From the NCBI GenBank assembly GCA_024734495.1, contig JALMQS010000828.1, forward strand, positions 1,227,101-1,291,100: a stretch of 64,000 nt of DNA, in the 5' to 3' direction. The notes beneath the pieces were generated by a model that did not search any database, was not told the origin of the DNA, and was given only the letters and a program-made list of their open reading frames with translations. This DNA comes from Forficula auricularia. Its lineage: Eukaryota > Arthropoda > Insecta > Dermaptera > Forficulidae. The translations under genes were made by a program, and so were the position numbers. Shown in pieces: positions 35,704-47,290 of the stretch (the stretch's first letter is position 1; each line of letters begins with the position of its first letter).

Positions 35704-35878
35704 AACAATTTGAGCCGCGAAAGTTAAATAATGTAATCAATAATTTCTTATGTTAATTCCACATATTTAGAAAATTATTTTTTCCTTTTCAAAAAATAAT
35801 AAAATAATTTTATAAATATGTAGAATTAACAAAAGAAATTAGTGATTACATTATTTAACTTTCGCGACTCAAATTGCC
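35704..35878. mobile_element. Palindromic MITE with TTAA target (piggyBac-like)
   Basis: Arms of more than 60 bases (AACAATTTGAGCCGCG... and ...CGCGACTCAAATTGCC) are near-perfect inverted copies. TTAA stands directly outside each end (35700..35703 and 35879..35882), the piggyBac target. 175 bp, no coding capacity. Confidence 0.75.
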
Positions 35879-36308
35879 TTAACTCTTAGTTTATTTATTT
35901 ATTTTATTATCTTTAGGAACATTGCCGATTTAGACAGATTCTATATGATTATTATTTTATTACTAGGTACTTTTTTGCTCAGTGTGCATAAAAATATCTT
36001 AAAAGAGTAGAAAATCATTTTCAACCATCATTTTTCTCCTTATGTCTGTGTGTCTAGCTTCCGATACTCACTATAATTCAAATACGATAAGTTGTAGAAT
36101 CTGCGTTCTGGTATCAAAATGTTTCTATTTCCAATGAAAAGACTAAGTATTTACATTTTAGGCTTTCTACCCTCAGAAAAAAAAATGAATGATTTTATTG
36201 ATATTTGAAGGCTTTGCTATGATAAAAGATTAATGACAGGTGTTTATTTCAATTTCATTCTATTAATTTTTTTTTTATATATTTTAAAATCAACTAAAGT
36301 TCTAAATT

Positions 36309-36569
36309 AAAGGAGATAATAAGAGTGTGTTTTCTGCTGGAAAAATAAATTTTTTTATTTTATTTATAATGAGATATTATAGTTTCGAAGGCTTTGCCAC
36401 CTTCATCAGTCTACATATTACAATTGAGTCACAGGGATTGATGTGTGAAAGCAAAGCCCTCGAAACTATATTCTCGTTATAAATAAATTAAAAAATTTAT
36501 ATTTTCAGCAAAAAACATACTTTTTTTATTGTCTCCTTTAATTTATACAAATTCTGCTACTCTCGGCAA
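36309..36569. mobile_element. Family C inverted dimer, decayed
   Basis: Outer AGGAGATAATAAGAGTGTG near 36310 and the inverse plus TTCTGCTACTCTCGGCAA near 36548. Two core regions (minus at 36370..36412, plus at 36439..36480) keep GCAAAGCCCTCGAAACTAT-like pieces, but CTGATGA or GTC is lost or altered, so no intact ribozyme-like motif remains. Confidence 0.7.
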
Positions 36570-36689
36570 AAAGAAACATTCAATTTACCTAAAGTTCATT
36601 AAACATATTTTCATACAATAAAATTAAGACAAAGTAAAGAAAAGTTTTTGAAAAATGTTTTTTTTTTGGAACTTTTTCAGAAATTTTTT

Positions 36690-37150
36690 TAAATATAAAA
36701 TACTAGATAGGTTTCCCATAAATAAAAGATCGGATGCTTGCAAGGGCGGATCCAGGAATTTTTTATGGGGGGGGGGAGAATGTATATAATGTGCCCGATG
36801 TATATAAGATCTACTTTTTATCTCGAAAGTGTGTCGCGATCGAATTGTCCAAGCGGGGGGGGGGGGGGGGGTCAGAGACGATGCCCCCACACACACACAT
36901 AGAACTTTATTTTCAATTTTAAATAAATAAATGTTTTTTTTATTTTTTTACAAGTTTCATATCTCATATTTTAAGTTCATTAAAATAAAATAAAAAATTG
37001 TTATAAATTCCCTGTCGATTTGGCCGCCGTTTTTTGGCCTCTATGGGGGGGCGGTCGCCCCTCCGCCCCCCTGGATCCGCCCTTGGATGCTTGTTTAGCA
37101 CGACTCAATATATATTTTGGGGTATAACCCCATCTTCAGAAGTTCACAAA
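36690..37150. mobile_element. Family D-like element split by a hAT MITE
   Basis: The left part (ATACTAGATAGGTTTCCC... to GATGCTTG) and the right part (GATGCTTGTTTAGCACGACTC, TATATATTTTGGGGTATAACCCCATCTTCAG) resemble the continuous sequence at 12855..12980 (GGTAGGTTTCAC, TGCTTACTAGCATGACTC, TATATTTCGGGG...CATCTTCAG). The minus-strand core is CTGAAGA, T, GGGG...CCCC, AAAA. Confidence 0.65.
36741..37085. mobile_element. hAT MITE with exact 8-bp TSD
   Basis: Inverted ends CAAGGGCGGATCCAGG / CCTGGATCCGCCCTTG (16 exact bases), flanked by exact GATGCTTG (36733..36740 and 37086..37093). 345 bp with long G runs (36767..36776 and 36854..36870). Canonical hAT signature; no transposase. Confidence 0.93.
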
Positions 37151-37391
37151 ACATTTTTCAAAAAAAATTTTCTTTACCAAGAACCTACACCCTTCTCCTT
37201 TAACAAAATTAAAATTAAGACATTGAAATTATGACAAGATAATTAATTAATTCAAAAAATAAATCTTAAACCGCTTATTATATTTTAAATTTAATAGTGA
37301 GCAGCTCTAACTCTAGTTGGGTTTAGTCATCGTGCAAAATTTGTAGTAGAAACCATACCGAGTCTTGAAAAAGTTTTTAATTTTATTAGGG

Positions 37392-37428
37392 ATGTATATA
37401 TATATGTGTGTGTGTGTTTGTGTTGTGT
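37392..37428. repeat. (TA)n(TG)n microsatellite
   Basis: ATATATATAT passing into GTGTGTGTGTG. No gene nearby. Confidence 0.85.
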
Positions 37429-37799
37429 GAATTAAATGAACTAGGGGTTAAATTATAGCCTAAGGATTTGAATTCAGTCTTCGTATGCAAAGACACTAGA
37501 TCCTCAGACAACTTGGCTTCCAATCAACCTAAAATATATGCAAAAAATTTAAGTTTGTTTTTTTAGTTTCATTGAAAAAGAGCAGATTTCCGAAAACCCC
37601 ATAGAAAGCCCCCTCCAGTACATATGCTATTCATTTCAAAAACATAGTTTAAAATGGTACCTGAAATATGAAGAAATTTTTAATTTCTCGATAATTCAAT
37701 CTGATTTTCACAGTTTATTTTATTCTAATTATATCCTAAGCTATATGAAAATATATATTCGGATTTCTTCTACACTATTATCAAATTTTAATATGATAT

Positions 37800-38010
37800 A
37801 ATTATTGGTAAATACAATAATTAACAAAGATCATTTGATGAATTTTGGAAGGTGAGAAGAGAACTTGCGAAACGCCAGCTTCCCAGCTGTTCTCTATCTA
37901 AATTAGTTGAAGTCTACCTAAATTCTTCACGTTATATTTTTTATTTTTATTTAAACTGTTTATTCTTTATTGAAAACTTTTTCATAATTTTATAAAATTA
38001 ATATTAAATT
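37800..38010 (+). repeat. Repeat family J, copy 1
   Basis: Shares AAGATCATTTGATGAATTTTGG, GAGAAGAGAACTTGC, GCCAGCTTCCCAGCTGTTCTC and the AT-rich end through TTTAAACTGTTTATTC with 49008..49345, where it is inverted and interrupted. Function unknown. Confidence 0.75.
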
Positions 38011-38289
38011 TGATGTGAAGACGGAGACAATGTTAAATTTTATATTCTTTGGGGATAAATGGAAATAAAATTGTAGCCAAAATCTCAAGATTCGAAATTT
38101 CGACGGAATAAATATATTACGCCGAATTTTCATCAACAATTTTATTTCTATCTTTATTTATTTAAAGAATACTTATATAATAGATTTGATCAAATTTGAT
38201 TACATTTAATGATATTTTATAAATAAAAGTTAATAATCTAGGGCGATTAAACACACTTCATTACTTTACACTATCTAATCTAGACACAC

Positions 38290-38880
38290 TGCAGTGTGTC
38301 AGCCAAGTTCGGAAAAACGGGCGACGCACCGGCCATGTGTATATTTACACGAACCATTTCGAGCTAATTTCGACCCCCCATAATTCAAAATCTATTAGAC
38401 CTACACACTTGAAATTTTGCATATCTAATAAGGCCCACTGGAACTCCTAGAATCCAAAATTTCATCGAATAAAACTATTATATTTCTTGAGCTATTAAGG
38501 TCTGAAAAGTGCCATTTTTAACACTGACTCACTTGACTGACATATCAAAAACCTAAAGTACTTCTGCTGACCCTAGAATTCTGAAATTTGGCATGCTGGT
38601 AGAGTTTGGGCTACAATAAAAGGGAAAAATCGAAAAAGTGAAACTTTTCCTTTTCAGGACCTAAAATGTAGGGGTGTAATTTATTAGAATTTATTATTAG
38701 AGGCTTAATTAACACATAGTGAAAATACAATCAAGCTAGAATGCTGAAATTTGGCATACTGGTAAAACTTGCCACATTAATAAAGGAGAAAATTGAAAAA
38801 CCGAAATTTTCCCTTCTTCGGAGTCCGAATGGGTGAAATTTATGAAAAACAGACCGAGTTTTTAACAAATATTTTATGAG
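38290..38880. repeat. Unclassified repeat with internal duplication
   Basis: Starts with a GC-rich piece (GGGCGACGCACCGGCC) and contains the phrase CTAGAATTCTGAAATTTGGCAT near 38573, repeated as CTAGAATGCTGAAATTTGGCAT near 38734, each followed by CTGGTA(G/A)A and a GGGAAAAAT/GGAGAAAAT segment. Unit about 160 bp. No coding capacity. Confidence 0.55.
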
Positions 38881-38963
38881 AAATATTTAATAATTATTAA
38901 TATAAATGTTTAAATGTAATTATTTAGAAAAATTGAAGGATAAAACTTTAAAAAAATTAATGA

Positions 38964-39464
38964 TATCTGGCCAAAAACATAAATGTGAAGAAGGGGATAA
39001 GTTCGGTACAAACGGCTTCGCCTACAAGAGTTAGCTAAACAGGTACCAAGTTCCATAGCAGTTGCTTAAATCATAGCTATAGGAATGTAGAACGTACTTC
39101 AATTGATTTAAAAGAAAATTTGTTACGTTCTTTGATTTTAAATTTATAACTTGGCAAGTTTTATATCCAACTAAATTGTTTGTAGTATAAAATAGAAGAA
39201 CTAGCAAAGCTAAATTTTAAGCTTGTATTAAATATCATCACGTTAAACGTAAATTAACTATTATAATTTGCCAAATTATAAATTTAATATCAAAGAACGT
39301 AACGGATTTTCTTTAAATTAATTGAAGAACGTTGTACATCCCTATAGCTATGATTTAAGCAACTGCTATGGAACTTGGTACCCGTTTAGATATCAACTCT
39401 TTTGTCGGCGGAGCCGTTTGTACCGAACTTGGCCCTTTTTAACATTTATGTTTTTGGTCAGATA
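38964..39464. mobile_element. Foldback MITE with ~180-bp inverted termini
   Basis: TATCTGGCCAAAAACATAAATG at the left and its inverse (CATTTATGTTTTTGGTCAGATA) at the right, continuing inward through AAGTTCGGTACAAACGGC, GGTACCAAGTTCCATAGCAG and TCATAGCTATAGG in mirror order. Short unique centre. The target-site duplication is unclear. Confidence 0.8.
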
Positions 39465-40258
39465 ATGCATATACTATACACTTCCCCTACTCTAATTTTT
39501 ATTTAATTTAATTTTTATTATACAAGAAATAATAAATAGATATGTACCAGTAAATCTAATCTTTCAGAAGTAATTGGGGTTTTTCATAATATCTGAAAAC
39601 AATTAAAACGATTTTGATGAAAAAAATGAGATAAATCACGGTATTAATGCCTAAAGAAAGTTCTAATAAATGAAAGTGACATAAAAATTCAACATCAAGT
39701 AAATCTTTAAATAATAAAAGCAAAGTATATAGTTTGAAAACTTTATTATCTGTAAAAGTTGATTTTTTACTGAAAGCTGAAAATTCCCACAAAAAGATCG
39801 AATTAATAAGGATGAACGGCAAATCACCTTCCTGGGAGGGTGATAAAAAGACAAAAGAGTCCGAGAAAAATCAAAAAAATCGTCCGTAAGCCTATAAGTG
39901 TTGTTATTCGAGGTCTCATAAGATCTGCCAAGAGATCGCGTTCGCCTGTACTTTGGTGACTATTGGTGAGATTTCGAAAATTACTATGAAAGAATTGGAC
40001 AAATGGATGTTATAAAGGATTGTTTATTAAATATTAAACAGTTAGTCAGTAAATAAATAAATTCCATTATTTTTTTATTATCCAACTTTATATTCATGAG
40101 CTATTTGTCCTAGTTGCATGTATCGGCTGTCTCTAAGATACAACCTTGTGATTTTTTACATCCTAGGTAAAGGACACTAAAATAGTTCATCATGTATTGT
40201 GAAAGAGAAATTGATCTCCAGATTTGATTCCTGATTAGAGTGAAAGAAGATATTTGAT

Positions 40259-40951
40259 TTTTACTTTACCATACAGGGTATGGTCAGGTATTGTAATCGT
40301 ACATGAAAAAAGTGTTTTTTTCCTTGTTTTTTTCGAAATATTTCAAAAACGGCCGAAAGTATTTTGATTAAAAAAATTGAGCAAAACCATGGCATTTCGC
40401 TCTACAAAAAAGCCCTAATAAGTAAACATCGAAAATTTTTTATTTTTTGAGATAATAATTGTTTTGTCAAAATGTCTGTTAGTCTGTGCGTTACCAAATT
40501 TTTCTAGCTCAAAAACTAGTGTGAATATCAAAAAAAAATTTCACACGTAGTTTTTGTTCATTGAGATTTAGATCTGATTAGATTTTGGTGCATATCGACC
40601 CAAAATTGGGGGGTGGATTGGGATTAAAAATCTAGGCCATTTGAGCAAACGCAACCAAATTTTGTTTTCATAATAAGTTGTACCCCAGAAGTCTAAAAAT
40701 GCAAAAACTAACCGCCCAAAATGGGTGGAAGGGGGTGGGGGTGGAGGGTCCAAAAATGAAAATATAGGCTCTTCTACCAAACTCTACCAAATTTTGTATA
40801 CATAATCAGTGGGTCTCCAGGAGTCTAAAAATGCAAAAACTAACCCCCCTCCCCTACATGATTATAAATAATTTTATTAAATATTAAATATAAGTGAGGG
40901 GCCAGGTTGTATGGTAAAGTCAAGTGGATGGCCACATCAGAACACGTCAGC
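40259..40951 (-). mobile_element. Repeat family A, copy 3 (inverted)
   Basis: Starts TTTTACTTTACCATACAGGG and ends GTCAGC followed by TTA, the reverse of the 14178 copy. Contains the conserved inner phrases (TAATTGTTTTGTCAAAATG, TAGATTTTGGTGCATATCGAC, two GGGG-rich tracts). Confidence 0.85.
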
Positions 40952-42019
40952 TTATTTAAAAGTAATTCTTACTATCGATAAGCCATACGTGTAAAGAAAG
41001 TTTTGTTTAATTTTATGAAACAATATTGGTACATATTCGCTCTTATTATGATATTTTTTACACTTTCGACTTTTCTGATCTAAGATAACTACACACTTCA
41101 CGATTCAAATTAAAAGTTCAAACGTAGGTAAAGAATAAATTAAAGCTTAGGTTTTGTTAAATATACATATTTTCACTTTTTCTTCAGATATAATAACTTT
41201 TTTAAATGAATTACTATATTAATTTTTCCTGAATGGATTCATGCATTGCATCTCTACATGAAAGCCCTATATATTTAGTAATTTACTAATTTATTCAAGT
41301 AAGATTTATTTAAACCTAAAGAAAAAACTCTTCTATTTAGTAAAGTCACCTACCTAGTAAAGGGCCTACAAATTCACTTGATTAAGGTTCGTTTTAAAAA
41401 TCTATTAAGATCCATGAAAGTAGCTAAATGTGAGTTTGCTATTAAAATAATTAGTTTGTAAAGGAGATAAAAAAACCCACAAAACTTCAGTGTGTAAGTC
41501 TCTAAGTCTGTAAGCGTTTGACTGTATCTTTAATTAAATTGAATGGGCGTTCCAAGCGAAGCAATTGAAACTAAACTCTTTCGAGCGCTAGCTGGTTGCC
41601 TACAATTAGGCGTACTATTAAAAAATCGTTTTCTCTCTTTTTTAAATATTTATTAGCACATATAATTTATCGATTTTTGAAAATAGCTTAATCTGAGTAC
41701 TTTCGATGAAAATTATTTTAATTATTTTAAAATTATTAGTTTGGTTGGCAGATGAAAAAATCCCCTATTTTGTATGTATTATCATAACATGTGCTCTTAA
41801 CAAACAAAATATTAATATTCCGAATAATTTGGTGAAATTCTTAATTGCGCCTCTCTTGCTATCTTTGCTGACTCTCAAACTGAGGTTAACACATCTTTGA
41901 CCAGTTGCCACCTTCTTCTACTTCCGAAGAAGACCAATGCACAGTGGTTTAGGATTTGAAATATGTAACCTAAAAATTAAACTTTTTCTAATCGTAACAA
42001 AAATCTTTGACAAACTTCT

Positions 42020-42115
42020 GAGGTCCCACTAATTATGTACAAAATTTGGTTGACTTTGGTCCAAGAGCCAAGATTTTCATTTTACGACCCCCCCCCCCTA
42101 AATGGCAAACTGCAC
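42020..42115 (+). repeat. Repeat family A, fragment
   Basis: CTAATTATGTACAAAATTTGG, TTGACTTTGGTCCAAGAGCC and a run of C residues match the middle of family A only. Confidence 0.6.
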
Positions 42116-42289
42116 CAAAAAAAATTTCGTCAGTCGATTCTACATGACTTGAAGCCCATGTGGTTAAATTTTCACCTCATTTGGTCAACTATTGAAAGAG
42201 CTAGAGTGTTTTAGATTCTAAACCACTGTGCGAAGTCAATTTACCGGTTACGTAGGGCATTCTGGGTAATTTCCGACATCTTCAACACT

Positions 42290-43250
42290 TGTGCTTCGCT
42301 CTTAGCTAAGAACACTTCTCTTCCATCTCCAAACTTCCACTTCCAAAATTTATTTTATTCAATAGGGAACCACAGCTATTCCTCACTGCCTATTCTCGAA
42401 TACCTGTATACCATAAGACTGGTCCAGCTTGTCTCTTAATAATCACTGATTCTCCATTGTATTTCCAAGGCCAAAACTTTGTCCATTTCTACCTTCTCTG
42501 TCTATATACAACCTTGCCCGCAAATTCTTTCTATCTGCTGACTCGCTCTCCATCACCTCTATCCAAAGATCATCAACTTACAAGTGTTTATTCTATTCGT
42601 TGATAAATTAAAGTGAAATTTTTATTGTTTGTATAGATGAAGAAATGTGGTTTTATTCCTCATTTTATTCCCAAAACAATATTCTTCATTTTAAGTCAAG
42701 CTTCAATACTTATATCCGAACTACCCCTAAATTATACAGTCCATTTAGTAGATTTTTTTCATCCTCAGGGGAATTTTTACATAATTATTTTGAAGAAAAT
42801 ATTTATTTTCAAATCGCTTCATCAAACCAACACCGATTCGTTCAAACCCGATCTAGAGACTAGAATTCCTTTCCCGTTTTCTTTATTTCTGACAGTCAAT
42901 TTTTCATATTTCTTCAACCTCCATGCTTCTCTTTTGAACGAGGTATTCTCTTCTAAAATTGTGATCTATTTTCTGGGCTGGGGCTCCGGAACTTCGATGA
43001 GATGTTCGGATGATTAACAGCCTTAAAACAAACACTCCTAGTGTGGAGAGAAACTATCTTTTTCATAAGAAAAATATCTGTGATTGGATCAGAAGTCAAA
43101 CCCAGAAGCTACTGTTTTATAATCAGAATTTATCTCTGTTAAGCCAAGTTTCAATAACAGTCTCAACAAATTTCTTTCTTTCCTATCCAACTCAAGAATA
43201 TTATTTTCTTTTCAGAAATGCATAATTTTATTTAGACCGGAGTACTTTTT
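42290..43250 (+). other. Less AT-rich stretch with open frames, unrecognised
   Basis: Pyrimidine-rich sequence with adjacent open frames at 42637..43017 and 43010..43225. The predicted peptides are rich in F, S, I and N and show no domain, signal peptide or zinc-binding pattern I recognise. It could be an old retroelement part, a lineage-specific gene or non-coding sequence; evidence for a gene is weak. Confidence 0.25.
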
Positions 43251-43269
43251 GGAGACCGACTGAAAAGTG

Positions 43270-43501
43270 AAATTGAGTGGATATTGATGAGGCAGTCCAA
43301 AAAGAAGATAATTTACACTATCTTTTTATTCATAAAACCGACGTTTCGGAGGCTATACCTCCTTCTTCAGGGTTTCTTCACTGACTTTTCAAAACTCTGA
43401 AGAAGGAGGGAATAGCCTCCGAAACGTCGGTTTTATGAATAAAAAGATAGTGTAAATTATCTTCTTTTTTTTGGACTGCCTCATCGATATCCACTCAATT
43501 T
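43270..43501. mobile_element. Family E palindrome (Penelope-like inverted dimer)
   Basis: Long inverted arms (AAATTGAGTGGATATTGATG... / ...CATCGATATCCACTCAATTT) around a short asymmetric centre near 43385. Each arm has CTGAAGA, A, GGAGG...CCTCC and GAAACGTCGG. The GAAACGTCGG signature following a hairpin is familiar from Penelope-like element ends. No reverse transcriptase. Confidence 0.8.
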
Positions 43502-44034
43502 ATTTAGACCATTTTGCGCCCATTTCATTAAAAATATTCAATTAGACTCCCCAATTATATTGCCAATCCTTATTTGGAAAATCGCCTCTAGGCAAAGCAA
43601 ACTAGTTAATATTTCAAATATGCCATCTAGTCAAAGAATGAATTGAATGGGAATTCTAATGGTCATTTCTGATAATTGACTCTAAACGAGAATAGAATTG
43701 GCGATTTTACATCAACAGTGGCCATTCAATTGAGAGCAAAATTATTTTCATTTTTTACTTCTGATGCGCGCATTGACCTTAATTTGCTTAAATTAACTAC
43801 TAATGAATTGATTTATTGATCAGGTTGGCCATCAGCCTCCTCTTTCGGACCCACACCCATCCCACATTTCCAGCTGTCTTCTTTCATGATGCAACGCGCG
43901 TTTGTGATGAATCTGAAAGATTTATGAATGTTGCTCGTTTTTACACCAGCAGCAAGCAGACTAACTCATCTTGTTGCGATTGATTACCTACCGAGAGAGG
44001 GAGAGAAATTCGCGCTGTTGATGAATTAAATTTA

Positions 44035-44345
44035 TATATGTGTATAGTAATTGGCTTAACGCTCGTGGAGGAATTCTTCTAAGTTGCACAATTGCAATAT
44101 CTCATCTGCTTTAAATTTACTCTCTGCTCTTATTAAGTGACTCTCTCTCTCTTCTGAATGGAAGAAAAAATACTAACGAAGATTTTCGTAAGGCCTCTTA
44201 CAAATTCATTTTTAACGTGTCTAATCTTTTCAAAACTTCGTAATCATCAAGCATCCAAACTAGAAATTTACTTATATAATAATAGAAAAAAAATTATAAT
44301 ATGTATATATAGATATTATGATTTTATTATTATTAATATTATCCA
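44035..44345 (+). repeat. Dispersed duplicate segment, copy 1
   Basis: Shares GTATAGTAATTGGCTT-like, GTGGAGGAATTCTTC, GCACAATT, CTCATCTGCTTTAAATTTACTCTCT and TCTAATCTTTTCAAAACTTCGTAATCAT with 46970..47290 in the same orientation. Two family repeats (A at 44578 and F at 46005) lie between the copies. The open frames in both copies correspond in position, but neither encodes a known protein. Confidence 0.7.
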
Positions 44346-44577
44346 GTCCGAAGACTTCAACAGTAACAAAAAAATTCGTCCAAAATCATCGGGAAAATCT
44401 TATATTTTTTAAAATCTGCCTGGGACACTTTACATAGATTAATTAAACCCCAATAAAAAAATTTGTAGACATTCAGTTGAAATAATTAAAATTAAAAAAA
44501 AATGTTATATTTACAATTTTCAATATCTTCATTTGAGGATATTCTTCAATCTTGAAGCCCGTATATCCCAATATCAA

Positions 44578-45284
44578 TTTTTACTTTACCATACAGGGTA
44601 TTGTAATCGTGCATGAAAAAATTGTTTTTTCCTTCTTTTTTTCGAAATATCTAAAAAACGGCTTAAACTATTTTGATTAAAAAAATTGAGAGAAACTATG
44701 GCATTTCGCTCTACAAAAAAGCACTAATAAGTGAACATCGAAAAAATTATATTTTTCGAGATATTAATTGTTTTGTCAAAATGTCTGTTAGTCTGTTATT
44801 CTCTCTGTTAGTCTGTGCGTTACCAAATGTTTGTGGGCGAGCTAGCTCAAAAACTAGTCTGAATATCGAAACCAAATTGCACACGGGTCTTTGGTCCATT
44901 GAGATTAAGAGCTGATTAGATTTTGGAGCATATTGACCCAAAATTAAGGGGGTTGATGGGGGAGGGGTTAAAAATTAAAAATCTAGGCTATTTGAGCAAA
45001 CTCGCCCAAATTTTGTATACATAATAAGTGGGACCCCAGAAGTCTAAAAATTCAAAAACTAAAGGCCCAAAATGGGGGGAGGGTGTAGGGTCAAAAAATG
45101 AAAATCTAGGCCCTTGTACCAAACTCAACCAAATTTTGTATACATAATGAGTTGGGGTCTGAAAATGGAAAAACTAACCCACTCCCCTATATGATTATAA
45201 ATAATTCTATTAAATATTAAATATAAGTGTGGAGCCAGGTTGTATGGTTAAGTCAAGTGAATGGCCACATCAGAACACGTTAGC
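44578..45284 (-). mobile_element. Repeat family A, copy 4 (inverted)
   Basis: Starts TTTTTACTTTACCATACAGG and ends GTTAGC followed by TTA. Slightly deleted near the terminal hairpin. The open frame at 44673..44915 corresponds to that at 14616..14813 in copy 2. Confidence 0.85.
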
Positions 45285-46004
45285 TTATTTTTTATATTCT
45301 TCGTAAATTCATTCTCATTAATTCGTTAATTTGAGAAGAGAAAAATTGGAAAATCTATTCATATCTTTTTATTAATATGAAAGAAGAAAAAAATAAACAG
45401 GTGTATAATTGCAAAAATAATAATAATGTATTATGGTTAAAAATAATTAAATGAAAATGAACTGAGAAATCTGGTACCTATTAGGTATTATATTAAAATT
45501 TCTTAACATAATCCTAAATATACAAAAGTATTTTCGATCCCTAAAATAATATTTAGTCCAGTTCTTATTAGGTATGATTTTTTTTTGACTATTTTGGTGT
45601 TGAGATTTCGAAGCTTTAGAAAACAATTTTTTAACAAAAATAATATTACTCAAATTTATACATTTCCAATGAAATCAAATAGTAAACTTTTTTGCCTTCG
45701 GATACCAAGTGTTTATTTAGCTATAGTGTGATTTTTCTTTAAATGTGTTTGAGTTAAAATTTGTGGAGGCAGAGCAAACAAATACCTAGAATTTACGAAC
45801 ATAAATATTCGAGTATAAAAAATTCCGTATGTACCAAGTTAACTAGCCATTTAACTAACCTGGGACAGGATTTTGACTTTTCCAATCCCAAAATTCTAGA
45901 TAAAGAACGGAATTTAGAAAAAATAATATTTTTAGAAATGATCAAATATTTTTACTTTATCCATTGCGAAGCATGTGTAAAGTATTGTAATCGGTCGGTT
46001 TTAG

Positions 46005-46350
46005 ATTTTAAGTCGATTCTTCACGTTTTCACTAGAGGTTGCCATTAATAGTCAAAACATCCAAAATTGAATGCAAAAGGTTATTCCTCTAGTAATAGAT
46101 CAGAATTGATTGTTATTTTTGATTTTAAGTCGATTCCTACATGTCTTCACCAATGGTTACCATTAATAACCGAAACGTCAAAAATACAATGTAGAATCGT
46201 TATTCCTCGAGTATCAGATGAGAATCGATCACTATTTTTGAATTTAATTCAAAATGGAATGCAAATAGCAAGTGATATCTGAATAATAATAAAGGAATAA
46301 ACATATTAATATTTCAAATGACTTTGGATAAAGTTTAGCAACGATCCGTT
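46005..46350 (+). repeat. Repeat family F, copy 2
   Basis: Same order of motifs as 18247..18570, including GTGATATCTGA(T/A)TAATAAT and TGGATAAAGTTTAGCAAC. A T run follows at 46358..46375. The small open frames inside reflect the internal 135-base repeat. Confidence 0.75.
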
Positions 46351-46456
46351 TCAGTTTTTTTTTTTTTTTTTTTTTAATGGCTTTCGGAAACTATTTAGTT
46401 AACCCATTATGACATTGAGTGTTCGTGTGTATGTGGGGAAGTGTGTGTAAATTAGT

Positions 46457-46576
46457 GTAGGTATCAGATTAAAGTCGAATTGCAGCGACCCGGGCTAGCT
46501 TGATTAGAAGGTATTTACGTTATCCACTCGATCAACCCGACCACCCTCGGCAACCCGACTTTAATCTGATACCTAC
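46457..46576. mobile_element. Short MITE with 21-bp inverted ends
   Basis: GTAGGTATCAGATTAAAGTC and its inverse at 46557..46576 enclose a GC-richer core (CGACCCGGGCTAGC). 120 bp; target-site duplication not clear. Confidence 0.7.
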
Positions 46577-46969
46577 ATATTTGAGAATAAATTAAAATAT
46601 ATAGTATTGTAAAATGGCTAATGGTTGAATCCGTGGAAGTCAAAAAAAATAAATAAATAAAAATAAAACCGACCACTCATTCGAACTTTTAAACAACAAA
46701 AATTTAATTAACAAAGAGTCAATTATGGACTGTTTTTTTTAAATTTATCAGAGATTTTTAGAAAATTATTTTTTGTAAATATTTATATTTTTTATTTTTA
46801 TTCAGAGTAATTTCATCTCCAAGACTTCTTTTTTAAAGCAACTATTTTTAAAGAATTTTTCTAAATTTCCATTGATAAACGGAGGATTTTTCCCAACACT
46901 ATTAGATTTCTAATAAACGTTTTTAGATTGTTTGATAATAAAATTGTATTTATTTAAATCTACGTATAT

Positions 46970-47290
46970 AGAAATTGGCTTGTGCTTGGGTAGGAATTCT
47001 TGCGCATTGCACAATTTCAAATTCTCATCTACTTTACATTAATCTCTACTCTTTTATTAAGTGACTTCTCTCTCTTTCTTTTCACTACAAGTAAAAAAAA
47101 TATACTAACGAAATTTTCATTGAAAAATTTTCGTAAGGGCCACACAAATTCTTTTTTAACATGTTTAATCTTTTCAAAACTTCGTAATCATACAAACCAA
47201 GAAATTACTTATATAATAATTGAAAAAAAATGATTCAAATTTGTATTTTATTTCTATGTTATGATTATTTTATTATTAATATTAATGTGT
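46970..47290 (+). repeat. Dispersed duplicate segment, copy 2
   Basis: Partner of 44035..44345 (see there). Ends in an AT-rich stretch with ATGATTATTTTATTATTAAT, as in copy 1. Confidence 0.7.

Noticed and set aside
42637..43225. Adjacent plus-strand frames that might be a gene
   Set aside because: No recognisable domain and no frame continuous over the whole stretch; recorded only as an unassigned region.
43380..43440. Family E core as an intact hammerhead
   Set aside because: GAAAC is followed directly by GTC with no room for a helix III loop, so only the CTGAAGA-hairpin-GAAA part fits.
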